A stretch of DNA of 45,978 nt from SAR202 cluster bacterium (GTDB taxonomy: Bacteria > Chloroflexota > Dehalococcoidia > Lucifugimonadales > UBA6952). A program made the translations under genes and the position numbers. Positions 18,541 to 27,682 of the stretch are shown in pieces; positions within the stretch are counted from its first letter, which is position 1; each line of letters begins with the position of its first letter. The DNA lies in assembly GCA_009392515.1 (NCBI GenBank), contig VFGE01000032.1, positions 1 to 45,978 of the forward strand, given 5' to 3'. The notes below the pieces were generated by a model. It did no database searches and had not been told where the DNA came from. It saw only the letters and a program-made list of their open reading frames with translations.

Positions 18541-20004
18541 TTATCTAGGTAATGCCCCCGGTAAACTCTGAGGTAATTCAGTAACTCCCATAAGATATTT
18601 ATCTATATGATATGCAGCTTCTCTACCTTCAGCTATAGCCCAAACAACAAGCGATTGTCCTCTATGCATATCGCCAGCAGAAAAAACCTTATCAATATTC
18701 GTCATATGTTGCATATTTGTATTAACGTTATTGCGTCCGTCAAGTTCAATTCCAAGTTGGTCAATAATCCCTTCTTGTTGTGGATGCACAAAACCCATTG
18801 CCAATAAAACTAAATCAACTTCTATTTCAAACTCAGTGCCCGGAATTTCTGACATTTTTGGCCTTCCATTTTCATCCTGTGTCCACTCAATTTTTATACC
18901 TTGTAATGATTTTAGTATACCATTCTCGCCAGAAAAGGATTTGGTTAGCACGCTAAATTCTCTTGTGCCTCCTTCTTCATGGGCAGAAGAAATTCTAAGA
19001 ATAAGAGGCCAATAAGGCCATGGATTATTGACTGATCTTTCAACTGGTGGCTCTGAAAGTAATTCGTATTGATAAATTATTTCTGCTCCTTGTCTATGTG
19101 CTGTTCCTAAGCAATCTGCACCAGTGTCACCACCACCAATAATAACAACCTTCTTACCTTCAGCAGAAATTTTTTTATCTGGATTTATATACTCTCCAGA
19201 AAGTTCTTTATTTTGCTGACTTAGATATTCCATTGCAAAATAAACCCCTTTAAGATCTCTTCCCGGGATCGGTAAATCCCGAGGTATAGTTGATCCTCCA
19301 CTTAAACAAATAGCATCATATGAGTCTAATAATTCATCGTGTTTTATATCAATTCCTATATTAGTTCCAGTTACAAACTTAATCCCTTCTTCAGACATTA
19401 AATTAACTCTTCTCTGAACAACAGATTTTTCTAGTTTAAATTCAGGAATTCCGATTCGTAATAATCCTCCAATGTAATCATCTCTCTCATAGACTGTGAC
19501 CGAGTGTCCAGATTTATTTAATTGATGTGCAGCAGCTAAGCCTGCTGGTCCTGAACCAACGATAGCAACCTTTTTTCCAGTTCTTATTTTGGGTTGTTGA
19601 GGCACAACCCATCCGTTTTCAAAACCTGTTTCTATAATCGATTTTTCAATGTATTCTATAGTCACAGGATCCTGATTAATATTTAAAACACAAGCTGCTT
19701 CACATGGAGCAGGGCAAATTCTTCCTGTAAATTCAGGAAAATTGTTTGTTGAATGCAATACTTCTAGTGCCTTTTGCCATTCGCCTTTATAGACTAGATC
19801 ATTAAATTCTGGAATTATATTTCCTAAAGGACATCCAGTGTGACAAAATGGAACGCCACAATCCATGCAGCGAGCTCCTTGATCTCTTATCTCTGATTCT
19901 GGCCATTTCAAATATATTTCTTTCCAATTTGCTATTCTTGCATTAGCATCTATTTTTTTTGGTGTTTCTCTTTTAAAATCCTTGAATCCCAATGGTTTAC
20001 CCAT
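18541..20004 (-). CDS. gltD: Glutamate synthase small subunit
   Basis: This 487-residue NADPH-binding FAD subunit of GOGAT delivers electrons to GltB. The N-terminal 4Fe-4S cysteines are seen in CMDCGVPFCHTGCPLGN and in RICPAPCEAACVL. The FAD Rossmann motif GSGPAGLAAAHQL lies near 150 and the NADPH motif GGGDTGADCLG near 290. A C-terminal FAD-contacting segment, SAGDMHRGQSLVVWAIAEGR, follows. The ATG overlaps the end of gltB by eight bases, so the two are translationally coupled. Confidence 0.97.
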   Translation of the reverse strand: MGKPLGFKDFKRETPKKIDANARIANWKEIYLKWPESEIRDQGARCMDCGVPFCHTGCPLGNIIPEFNDLVYKGEWQKALEVLHSTNNFPEFTGRICPAPCEAACVLNINQDPVTIEYIEKSIIETGFENGWVVPQQPKIRTGKKVAIVGSGPAGLAAAHQLNKSGHSVTVYERDDYIGGLLRIGIPEFKLEKSVVQRRVNLMSEEGIKFVTGTNIGIDIKHDELLDSYDAICLSGGSTIPRDLPIPGRDLKGVYFAMEYLSQQNKELSGEYINPDKKISAEGKKVVIIGGGDTGADCLGTAHRQGAEIIYQYELLSEPPVERSVNNPWPYWPLILRISSAHEEGGTREFSVLTKSFSGENGILKSLQGIKIEWTQDENGRPKMSEIPGTEFEIEVDLVLLAMGFVHPQQEGIIDQLGIELDGRNNVNTNMQHMTNIDKVFSAGDMHRGQSLVVWAIAEGREAAYHIDKYLMGVTELPQSLPGALPR

Positions 20005-23000
20005 TCAAAATCTTCTCCATTTCTTTCGGTAATGCTAAACCTTGTTGTTCCAAAACAAGCGCATATGCACTTGGCATAACTTTTATAAACGATTCTTTTG
20101 CCTGTTCCCAATTATTGAGAATTTTATTTGCATTTTCACTACCTGTATATTCAAGATGATTTTCAATCAAATTTTTCAAAACAATCTCATCTTCAGAAAT
20201 ATCTAAAGGGCCAATTTTTACCATTTCACCATTACATTTATCGATAAATGTTCCATATGGATCATAAACATATGAAATACCTCCACTCATACCTGCAGCA
20301 AAATTTCTGCCAGTACTTCCTAAAACCACAACGATACCACCAGTCATATATTCACAGCCATGATCACCAACACCTTCAACAACCGCCATTGCACCACTAT
20401 TTCTTACAGCAAACCGCTCGCCAGCCATTCCTCTCAAATACATTTCGCCACCAGTAGCGCCATACAAACTAACGTTACCAGTAATGATATTTTCTTCAGG
20501 GATAAATTTAGATTCCTTAGGAGGTTTTACCGAGATTCTTCCTCCAGACATTCCCTTACCAATGTAATCATTTGCATCACCTTCTAAATTGAAAGTTATT
20601 CCTTTGGCCAAAAAAGCCCCAAAGCTCTGACCTGCAGAACCTTTGAACTCTACATTTATGGTGTTCTCTTTTAGTCCATCCTCACCATATTTTTTTGCCA
20701 CCTCTCCACTTAACATCGCACCAACTGTCCTATTAGAATTCTTAATTTGATGTGAAATGGTTACCTTTTCCCCGGTATTAATAGCTAATTCTGCATTTTC
20801 AATCAAAATATTATCTAATGCTTTATCCAAAGCATGGTCTTGATCTGAAACACAGTATGTATCTACTTCGTCAAATCTTTGTGGTTTATATAGTAATTTA
20901 GAAAAATCTAATCCTTTTGCCTTCCAATGATCAATCGCTACTCTACTATCTAGCTTATCTACTCGACCAATCATTTCATTAACTGTTTTAAATCCTAAAC
21001 TTGCCATAATTTCTCGCATATGTTCAGCTATGAAATAAAAATAATTTATAACGTATTCAGGCTTTCCTGCAAAATTTTTCCTCAGTTCAGAATCTTGAGT
21101 TGCTATACCTACAGAACAAGCATTTAAGTGGCATTTTCTCAACATAATGCAACCCATTGTTACCAAAGGTGCTGTAGCAAAACCAAATTCCTCTGCGCCA
21201 AGCAAACAAGCAATTGCTACATCTCTTCCTGTTTTAAGTTGGCCGTCTGCCTGAACAACAATTCTCCCTCTTAAATCGTTTTCTACTAAAACCTGTTGAG
21301 TTTCAGCAATACCTAATTCCCAAGGCAATCCAGCATGTTTAATTGATGTTTCGGGAGAGGCTCCTGTTCCCCCACTATCTCCACTTATAAGCACGACGTC
21401 GCCATGCCCTTTTGATACACCAGCAGCAATGGTGCCAACTCCTGCTTCAGCTACTAGCTTTACATGTATTCTTGCATTTGAGTTTACATTTTTTAAATCA
21501 TGGATAAGTTGTGCTAAGTCCTCTATAGAATAAATATCATGATGGGGGGGTGGTGAAATTAATTCAACACCAGGCGTTGTATGTCTAACCCATCCAATAT
21601 AGTCATCCACTTTATGTCCTGGTAATTGCCCGCCTTCTCCAGGTTTTGAACCTTGTGCCATTTTAATTTGCAAATCTGTTGCATTGACTAAATAGTTAGT
21701 AGTAACACCAAATCTTCCAGAGGCTACTTGTTTTATAGCGCTGTTTCTATTTTCGCCATCTTCATCTAAAGAAAACCTTCTTGAATCTTCGCCGCCTTCC
21801 CCCGTATTGCTACGAGCTCCTATTTTGTTCATGGCAATAGCTAAGGTTTCATGGGCTTCAGGACTAATTGCTCCTAGTGATATAGCACCTGTAGCAAACC
21901 TTTTAACTATATTGTCGGCAGATTCAACTTCAGAGATATCTAAGGGTGTAGATATTTCCTTAAATTCTAATAAGCCACGCAAAGTAGATAATTGCTGATC
22001 TTGTTTATCAATCAATTCTGCAAATTCTTTGTAAACAGAATATGAGCCTATTCGAGCTGATTCCTGGAGTTTGGCTATAGCAAAAGGATTATACATATGA
22101 TATTCACCATCACGTCTCCATTGATATTGTCCTCCTGAATCCAAATCTAGTAATGTAGGACCTCTCTCCTCGGAAAAACCTTTAGAATGCCTTTCAATCA
22201 TATCTAATTCTAATTCTTCTATACCAATTCCACCAATTCTTGATGGAGTCCAACAAAAGTATTTTTCTATTAATTTATCATTAAAACCTATGCACTCAAA
22301 TATTTGAGCTCCACGATAACTCTGAATAGTAGAAATACCCATTTTTGATGCGATTTTTAACAAACCTTTGTGAATAGCTTTTTTATAATTTAGAACAGCA
22401 TATTCTAAATCTTTAACATTTATTTCTCCCTTATCTAACATTGAACCAAGAGTTGCGTAAGCTAGATAAGGATTAATTGCTGCTGCACCATAACCTAGCA
22501 AAAGAGCAAAGTGCATTACTTCCCTTGGTTCTCCAGATTCAACAATTAATCCAGCCTTGGAACGCAAACCTCTTCTAATTAAATCATGATGAACTGCAGC
22601 AAGGATTAAAAGTGAGGGAATTGCAGCCATTTCACCTGAAACCCCCCGATCAGATAAAATTATCAGGGTATTACCTTCATTTATAGCATCCGAAACTCTT
22701 TCACAAATTTTGTTGATAGTTTCTTCTAAATTCTCATTTTTATTTTCAATACTATACAAACAACTGACAGTTGCTGTTTTTAAACCAGGATTATTCAAGT
22801 TTTTTATTTGTGCTAATTCTTGATTAGTTAAAATAGGTGATGATAGTTTTAATTGCCGGCAATGAATGTCAGTTTCCTTAAACAATTCCTGCTCGCAACC
22901 AACAGGTGCCTCTAATGAAGTCACCAACTCTTCTCTTATTGCATCTAATGGCGGATTACTAACCTGTGCAAATAATTGTTTAAAATAAGAAAATACAGAT

Positions 23001-24547
23001 TGTGTTTTATTTGAAAGAATAGCGATAGGTGTATCTGTTCCCATAGAACCAATAGCCTCAGCTCCATTTTGTCCCATTGGTACTAAAAGCATCCTTAATT
23101 CTTCATCCGTATAACCGAAGGACCTTTGTAATTGTGATACATTCTCAATATTATCTTTTGTTTCGGCAGTAGATGTTTTAGGTAAATTCTCTAATCTAGT
23201 TAGATTTTCAGTCACCCATTTCTGATAAGGCTGTAGTTTAGCAAGATCTTCTTTTATTTCATTGTCAAAAATAATCCTGCCTTGTTCTGGGTCAACAATC
23301 ATCATTTTTCCTGGTTGTAGTCTTCCTCTGGTTTGAATTTTTTCAGAATCTAGTTCTAAAACACCTGTTTCTGAAGACATCACAATTAAACCATCATTTG
23401 TAACAGAATAACGAAATGGCCTTAATCCATTTCTGTCTAAATTGGCACCGATTTGTTTTCCATTGGTAAACGCAACGAGAGCAGGTCCATCCCAAGGCTC
23501 CATAAGACACGAATGATATTCATAAAATGCCCGAAGTTCAGGAGAAATAGAATTATCACCTTCCCACGCCTGTGGTACCATCATAGCCATTACATGTGGT
23601 AATGAACGACCACTCAATGTAAGTAATTCAAATACTTTATCTAGAGAAGCTGTGTCGCTATCGCCTTGTTCAAGTATAGGAACAATTTTTGTAACATCTT
23701 CCCCAAAAGAGTCAGATGTTATAATCTTTTCTCTAGAAGACATCCAATTACTATTTCCTCTAACAGTATTAATTTCACCATTATGGGCAACATATCTGTA
23801 AGGGTGTGATAATTTCCATTTCCCTAAAGTATTCGTACTAAATCGAGAATGAACTAATCCAAACCAAGATTTAAATAAAGTATCTTTCAAATCTGGATAG
23901 AAGTCTTTTACTTGTTCAGGGGTTAATAGCCCTTTGTAAACAATTGTTCGACAAGAAAAACTACAGAAATAAAAATCATCAGGACTGTTTAAATCTATTG
24001 AAGAAGAAGATATTTCTATCCTTCTTCTAAGTACGTATAATTTTTTTTCAAAATCATCTTCATTATTTATATTAGAAGGTTTTTTAACAAAAACTTGCAT
24101 AATCAAAGGCATAGAAGATTTAGCATCATACCCAATTATTTCATCCTTTACCGGGACTTCTCTCCATGACAATAATTCAATATTTTCGTCTTTAACTATT
24201 TCTTCAATTAGATTTTTGCAAACTTCTTTGTCTTTTGTATTATTGGGTATAAAAACCATACCTACGGCATATTCACCTATATCAGGTATATTCACATTGC
24301 TTGCCATTAATTGTTTTGCAAAAAATTCATGTGGAATTGAAAGTAATATACCTCCTCCATCTCCAGTATCAGGGTCAGCCCCACAAGCACCTCTATGGGC
24401 TAAATTATCCAGAATTGTTAACCCTTGCTCTATTATTTTATTTGAAGCCTTACCATGAATGTTCGCAACCATTCCAACACCACATGCATCGTGATCGAAT
24501 GATGGATAATACAAACCTTTATTTTTATTATTATAATTAAAACTCAC
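19997..24547 (-). CDS. gltB: Glutamate synthase large subunit
   Basis: This 1,516-residue enzyme makes two glutamates from glutamine and 2-oxoglutarate. Residues 1-21 are a short propeptide; cleavage would expose the Ntn nucleophile Cys22 in HDACGVGMV. The class II glutaminase domain runs to about 430, followed by a central domain, then the FMN-binding synthase barrel (GGQLPGHKVDDYIGW, SGDSGGTGASPETSIKHAGL). The 3Fe-4S cysteines lie in GCIMLRKCHLNAC near 1133-1145. A C-terminal beta-helix has many Gly repeats. Length matches bacterial GltB. It lies 11 bases after the second glutamine synthetase gene, giving a glnA-gltB-gltD operon for the whole GS/GOGAT cycle. Confidence 0.98.
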   Translation of the reverse strand: MSFNYNNKNKGLYYPSFDHDACGVGMVANIHGKASNKIIEQGLTILDNLAHRGACGADPDTGDGGGILLSIPHEFFAKQLMASNVNIPDIGEYAVGMVFIPNNTKDKEVCKNLIEEIVKDENIELLSWREVPVKDEIIGYDAKSSMPLIMQVFVKKPSNINNEDDFEKKLYVLRRRIEISSSSIDLNSPDDFYFCSFSCRTIVYKGLLTPEQVKDFYPDLKDTLFKSWFGLVHSRFSTNTLGKWKLSHPYRYVAHNGEINTVRGNSNWMSSREKIITSDSFGEDVTKIVPILEQGDSDTASLDKVFELLTLSGRSLPHVMAMMVPQAWEGDNSISPELRAFYEYHSCLMEPWDGPALVAFTNGKQIGANLDRNGLRPFRYSVTNDGLIVMSSETGVLELDSEKIQTRGRLQPGKMMIVDPEQGRIIFDNEIKEDLAKLQPYQKWVTENLTRLENLPKTSTAETKDNIENVSQLQRSFGYTDEELRMLLVPMGQNGAEAIGSMGTDTPIAILSNKTQSVFSYFKQLFAQVSNPPLDAIREELVTSLEAPVGCEQELFKETDIHCRQLKLSSPILTNQELAQIKNLNNPGLKTATVSCLYSIENKNENLEETINKICERVSDAINEGNTLIILSDRGVSGEMAAIPSLLILAAVHHDLIRRGLRSKAGLIVESGEPREVMHFALLLGYGAAAINPYLAYATLGSMLDKGEINVKDLEYAVLNYKKAIHKGLLKIASKMGISTIQSYRGAQIFECIGFNDKLIEKYFCWTPSRIGGIGIEELELDMIERHSKGFSEERGPTLLDLDSGGQYQWRRDGEYHMYNPFAIAKLQESARIGSYSVYKEFAELIDKQDQQLSTLRGLLEFKEISTPLDISEVESADNIVKRFATGAISLGAISPEAHETLAIAMNKIGARSNTGEGGEDSRRFSLDEDGENRNSAIKQVASGRFGVTTNYLVNATDLQIKMAQGSKPGEGGQLPGHKVDDYIGWVRHTTPGVELISPPPHHDIYSIEDLAQLIHDLKNVNSNARIHVKLVAEAGVGTIAAGVSKGHGDVVLISGDSGGTGASPETSIKHAGLPWELGIAETQQVLVENDLRGRIVVQADGQLKTGRDVAIACLLGAEEFGFATAPLVTMGCIMLRKCHLNACSVGIATQDSELRKNFAGKPEYVINYFYFIAEHMREIMASLGFKTVNEMIGRVDKLDSRVAIDHWKAKGLDFSKLLYKPQRFDEVDTYCVSDQDHALDKALDNILIENAELAINTGEKVTISHQIKNSNRTVGAMLSGEVAKKYGEDGLKENTINVEFKGSAGQSFGAFLAKGITFNLEGDANDYIGKGMSGGRISVKPPKESKFIPEENIITGNVSLYGATGGEMYLRGMAGERFAVRNSGAMAVVEGVGDHGCEYMTGGIVVVLGSTGRNFAAGMSGGISYVYDPYGTFIDKCNGEMVKIGPLDISEDEIVLKNLIENHLEYTGSENANKILNNWEQAKESFIKVMPSAYALVLEQQGLALPKEMEKILNG

Positions 24548-24558
24548 GACTCCCCTTC

Positions 24559-25905
24559 CTATAGCATCGATAGGTATTTATCTATCTCATAACCACTAAC
24601 GTGACGGCTATATTCAGCCCATTCTAATTTTTTATTTTTTATAAAGTTATAAAACGCATCTTCTCCAAGACAATTGTACATTAATTCACTATTCTCAAAA
24701 AAGTGCAATGCTTCCGAAAGATTAGTGGGTAAAGACTCTATACTCTGGGCACTTCTTTGAATCTGGTCCATCTTGTTTATATCTTGTTCAACAGGAATAG
24801 GAATCTCGTACTTGTTTTCTATACCTGCCAAACCCGCTGCAAGAATAGCACTAAATGCCAGATAGGGATTACATGCTGAATCAGGTGATCGATATTCAAT
24901 TCTAACAGAATTTTCTCTTCCTTTTCTGTATGATGGAACCCTAATAAGATCTCCCCTATTAAGTTTTGACCATGAAATGTATCCTGGTGCTTCAAATCCA
25001 GAAACAAGCCGTTTGTAAGAGTTGACCCATTGATTAGTTATAGCCGTAATTTCTTTGGCATGCTTCATAAGCCCAGCAATAAAATACTTCGCAGTATCTG
25101 AAATAAAATCGTCACCTGTTCCATCGTCTTTATAAAATTGATTTATATCTCCTTTAAACAAAGACATATCCATATGCATTCCATTACCATGTAAACCTTC
25201 TACTGGTTTGGGCATAAAACTCGCGTGAATTCCGTGTTTCTGTGCAATTTCTTTGACAGCAAGTTTATAGGTCATAACATTATCTGCCATAGTTAACGCA
25301 TCTGTATGCCGTAAGTTTATTTCATGTTGACTCGGAGAAACCTCATGATGGCTATATTCAACAGGTATTCCTATTTCTTCTAAGGCTAATACTGTTTCTC
25401 TTCGAAGTTCTGTTCCTATATCAGAGGTTTGGTCAAAATATCCAGCAGAATCTAATATTTCAGTTGAATTAGAGTCTTTGAAATAATAGTATTCTGTTTC
25501 TGGAGACAATAAAAAGGTGTAACCAAGCCGATATGCCCTTTCTAAGTTTGATTTTAGTATAGCCCTAGGATCGCCTAAATGAGGTGAACCGTCTGGTCGA
25601 AACACATCACAGAACATTTTACCAACAGCCCCATCTGAAGGACGCCATGGTAAAACCTTAAATGTGGTGGGGTCAGGAATTAAAACTAGGTCACTTTCCT
25701 CGTTTCTAGCTATTGCTCCTATAGATGCTCCGTCAAAAGTCATACCATCTCTTAGAGAATTTTCGAGCTCAGCCACATTTAAGGACACGCCCTTTAAGTT
25801 ACCTAAAATATCAGTAAACCAGAGTCGCACAAAACGAACATCACTGCCATGTACGGTCTCTGTGACAAATTTAATAGCTTCATCTCTACTTTTTTCTTGA
25901 TCCAT
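24559..25905 (-). CDS. glnA: Glutamine synthetase type I, alpha-like
   Basis: This 448-residue GS resembles the short GSI-alpha class of Bacillus: no 25-residue insertion, no adenylylation-site NLY segment, and a C-terminus (EYSRHVSGYEIDKYLSML) ending like B. subtilis GS. Active-site segments are clear: SPETEYYYF, HHEVSPSQHEINLR, GNGMHMDMSL, NSYKRLVSGFEAPGYISWS and RIEYRSPDSACNPYLAFSA. The Arg in IARNEESD corresponds to the feedback-sensing Arg62 of Bacillus GS (from memory). It heads the operon with gltB and gltD. Start ATG 25905 has only a weak GGA site and sits about 21 bases after a strong hairpin. Confidence 0.95.
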   Translation of the reverse strand: MDQEKSRDEAIKFVTETVHGSDVRFVRLWFTDILGNLKGVSLNVAELENSLRDGMTFDGASIGAIARNEESDLVLIPDPTTFKVLPWRPSDGAVGKMFCDVFRPDGSPHLGDPRAILKSNLERAYRLGYTFLLSPETEYYYFKDSNSTEILDSAGYFDQTSDIGTELRRETVLALEEIGIPVEYSHHEVSPSQHEINLRHTDALTMADNVMTYKLAVKEIAQKHGIHASFMPKPVEGLHGNGMHMDMSLFKGDINQFYKDDGTGDDFISDTAKYFIAGLMKHAKEITAITNQWVNSYKRLVSGFEAPGYISWSKLNRGDLIRVPSYRKGRENSVRIEYRSPDSACNPYLAFSAILAAGLAGIENKYEIPIPVEQDINKMDQIQRSAQSIESLPTNLSEALHFFENSELMYNCLGEDAFYNFIKNKKLEWAEYSRHVSGYEIDKYLSML

Positions 25906-25926
25906 AGAAATTCCATTTCTGACAAG

Positions 25927-25955
25927 AATAGGGGAGAACTAAAGTCTCCCCTATT
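25927..25955 (-). promoter_or_regulatory. Strong hairpin in the leader of the glnA-gltBD operon
   Basis: A perfect 11-bp stem (25927-25937 with 25945-25955) encloses a 7-base loop. On the minus strand it ends 21 bases before the glnA ATG. No T-run follows on either strand, so it is not a standard terminator. It could affect mRNA stability, ribosome access or termination/antitermination. Confidence 0.55.
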
Positions 25956-25988
25956 TGAATTCTTATTGCTTCAATAACGCTTAAATTT

Positions 25989-26017
25989 AGTGTAAGTAAT
26001 AGATTTGTACTTGTCAA
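25989..26017 (-). promoter_or_regulatory. Promoter of the glnA-gltB-gltD operon
   Basis: On the minus strand consensus TTGACA (26012-26017) is followed after 17 bases by TACACT (25989-25994). This lies 84 bases upstream of the start codon and 34 bases before the leader hairpin. The good -35 contrasts with the poor one at glnA1. Confidence 0.65.
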
Positions 26018-26071
26018 CGAAATCTACTCTCACTTAAATAAGTAAGATTTACTGGGCACACATATCAATAA

Positions 26072-27514
26072 TTAAGCATCAAAACTTAAATAAAATTCAT
26101 ATGGATGAGGGCGAAGCCTAACAGGATCTACGTCATTTTCACGTTTAAAATCAATCCATCCTCTAATAAGGTCCTCGGTAAAGACACCACCTTTTAATAA
26201 AAATTCATGGTCATCTTCTAATGCCTGCAGCGCTTCTTCCAAACTACTTGGAACTTGAGGTAATTTTGCCATATCTTCAGCACTTAATGAGAAAAGGTCT
26301 GATTCTAATGGGTCTCCTGGTTCATAGCCATTTTCAATACCATCTAATCCTGCCATTAACATTGCAGCAAATGTTAAATATGGATTACATGTTGGGTCTG
26401 CCGAACGGAATTCTACTCTCTTCGCTTTAGGATTTTGAAAATACATAGGAATCCTGCATGCTGCAGATCTGTTCCTTGCTGAAAGCGCCAAAATTGTTGG
26501 TGCTTCAAATCCAGGAGTTAGTCGTTTGTATGAGTTTGTAGTTGGTGCTGCCAAAGCCATTAATGCTTTTCCATGTTTGATAAGCCCACCAATATAGTTT
26601 AAAGCAAGCTTTGATAGACCAGCATATTCATCACCAGCAAATAACGGAACTCCGTCTTTCCAAATAGATTGATGTGTATGCATTCCTGTCCCATTATCAT
26701 TAAAGAGAGGTTTTGGCATAAATGTAACGACTTTATCATATTTAGCGGCTACATTTTTCACAACATATTTATAGTTCATTACATTATCTGCTGTTTGTAC
26801 AAGACTATCAAAAACTATATCTATTTCGCCTTGTCCTCCTGTAGCAACTTCATGATGATGTTTTTCAACAGCAATATTAAATCCATTTATTAAAGTCCTA
26901 ACCATTTCTGAGCGAATATCTTGTAAAGTATCAACAGGGGGTACAGGGAAATATCCTTCTTTATGTCTAGGCCTCATCCCTTTATTAAGTGTTGTACCGT
27001 CTAGCATTGTCAAATCACCAGAATTCCATATACCTTCATCTGAATCAACAAAATGATACCCGTGATTTGCTCCATAGCTAAATCTCACTGAATCAAATAT
27101 AAAAAATTCTACTTCCGGACCCCAAAATGAATTGTCACCAATTCCTGTGGTTTTTAAATATGCTTCAGCTTTTTTTGCAACATTTCTAGGGTCCCTAGAA
27201 TAACTTTCACCAGTCAATGGATCCCTTATATCTGCAATAACTGTTAATTGACCATCGTTAAAAGGATCTTTCTTAACGGTAGATACATCCGGAACCAGCA
27301 ACATATCCGATTCATCAATTGATTGAAAACCTCGTATAGATGATCCGTCAAATCCTGTTCCGTCTTGAAACAAAGACTCTGTAACTTCACTTGTGGGAAC
27401 AGAAACGTGTTGCCATGTACCTGGTAAATCTATAAATTTAATATCAAGGATATCACTCCCTGTATCTTGCATTAGTTTTAGTACATCGCTTATATTTTTT
27501 GGTTCATTTGCCAT
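26072..27514 (-). CDS. glnA: Glutamine synthetase type I, beta-like, with Phe at the adenylylation position
   Basis: This 480-residue GS condenses ammonia and glutamate with ATP. Segments seen: GTGFDGSSIRGFQSIDESDM near 52-71, GPEVEFFIFD near 129, HHHEVATGGQGEID near 217, NGTGMHTHQS near 275, a Tyr-Lys-Arg-Leu-Thr-Pro-Gly-Phe-Glu-Ala-Pro loop near 345, and KRVEFRSADPTCNPYL. Length fits GSI-beta. The C-terminal segment that holds the adenylylated Tyr in GSI-beta (KNLYDLP in E. coli) reads SDLFSLSAED here, with Phe near residue 408, so GlnE-type control at this site appears impossible. It has its own structured leader and probable GlnR-type promoter. The plain symbol glnA is used for both paralogues. 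Confidence 0.95.
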   Translation of the reverse strand: MANEPKNISDVLKLMQDTGSDILDIKFIDLPGTWQHVSVPTSEVTESLFQDGTGFDGSSIRGFQSIDESDMLLVPDVSTVKKDPFNDGQLTVIADIRDPLTGESYSRDPRNVAKKAEAYLKTTGIGDNSFWGPEVEFFIFDSVRFSYGANHGYHFVDSDEGIWNSGDLTMLDGTTLNKGMRPRHKEGYFPVPPVDTLQDIRSEMVRTLINGFNIAVEKHHHEVATGGQGEIDIVFDSLVQTADNVMNYKYVVKNVAAKYDKVVTFMPKPLFNDNGTGMHTHQSIWKDGVPLFAGDEYAGLSKLALNYIGGLIKHGKALMALAAPTTNSYKRLTPGFEAPTILALSARNRSAACRIPMYFQNPKAKRVEFRSADPTCNPYLTFAAMLMAGLDGIENGYEPGDPLESDLFSLSAEDMAKLPQVPSSLEEALQALEDDHEFLLKGGVFTEDLIRGWIDFKRENDVDPVRLRPHPYEFYLSFDA

Positions 27515-27557
27515 CTTTCACCTCAAACCTTCACTTTTTTGATTTCCTTATAGCACT

Positions 27558-27609
27558 GATCGATATATGCATTTCTTCGAGGCTTGACTAAGAATTACAT
27601 ATACCGATC
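27558..27609 (-). promoter_or_regulatory. Long hairpin at the predicted 5' end of the glnA1 mRNA
   Basis: On the minus strand a 12-bp outer stem (27598-27609 with 27558-27569, one G-U pair) encloses a small internal loop, a 5-bp inner stem (TTCTT/AAGAA) and a 12-base apical loop. The predicted start site, about 7 bases after the -10, falls at the base of the stem. The transcript would therefore begin with this hairpin, about 44 bases ahead of the start codon. Confidence 0.6.
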
Positions 27610-27614
27610 TAGTG

Positions 27615-27667
27615 ATTATACCAAACAGTTAGAATTTTTCTTCGCTTTTTGGTTACAATTGTGTTAA
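27615..27667 (-). promoter_or_regulatory. glnA1 promoter with GlnR-box-like 11-bp direct repeat
   Basis: TATAAT (27615-27620, minus strand) is a consensus -10, but the -35 position (27638-27643) reads GAAGAA, which is poor and suggests activator dependence. Just upstream, written on the plus strand, GTTAC (27652-27656) and GTTAA(C) (27663-27668) form a direct repeat with an 11-bp period. This resembles the actinobacterial GlnR box GTnAC-n6-GnAAC (known from memory), with the second half matching GnAAC only if shifted one base. The repeat occupies about -44 to -59, a normal activator position. Confidence 0.55.
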
Positions 27668-27682
27668 CAAATTAAATACACT

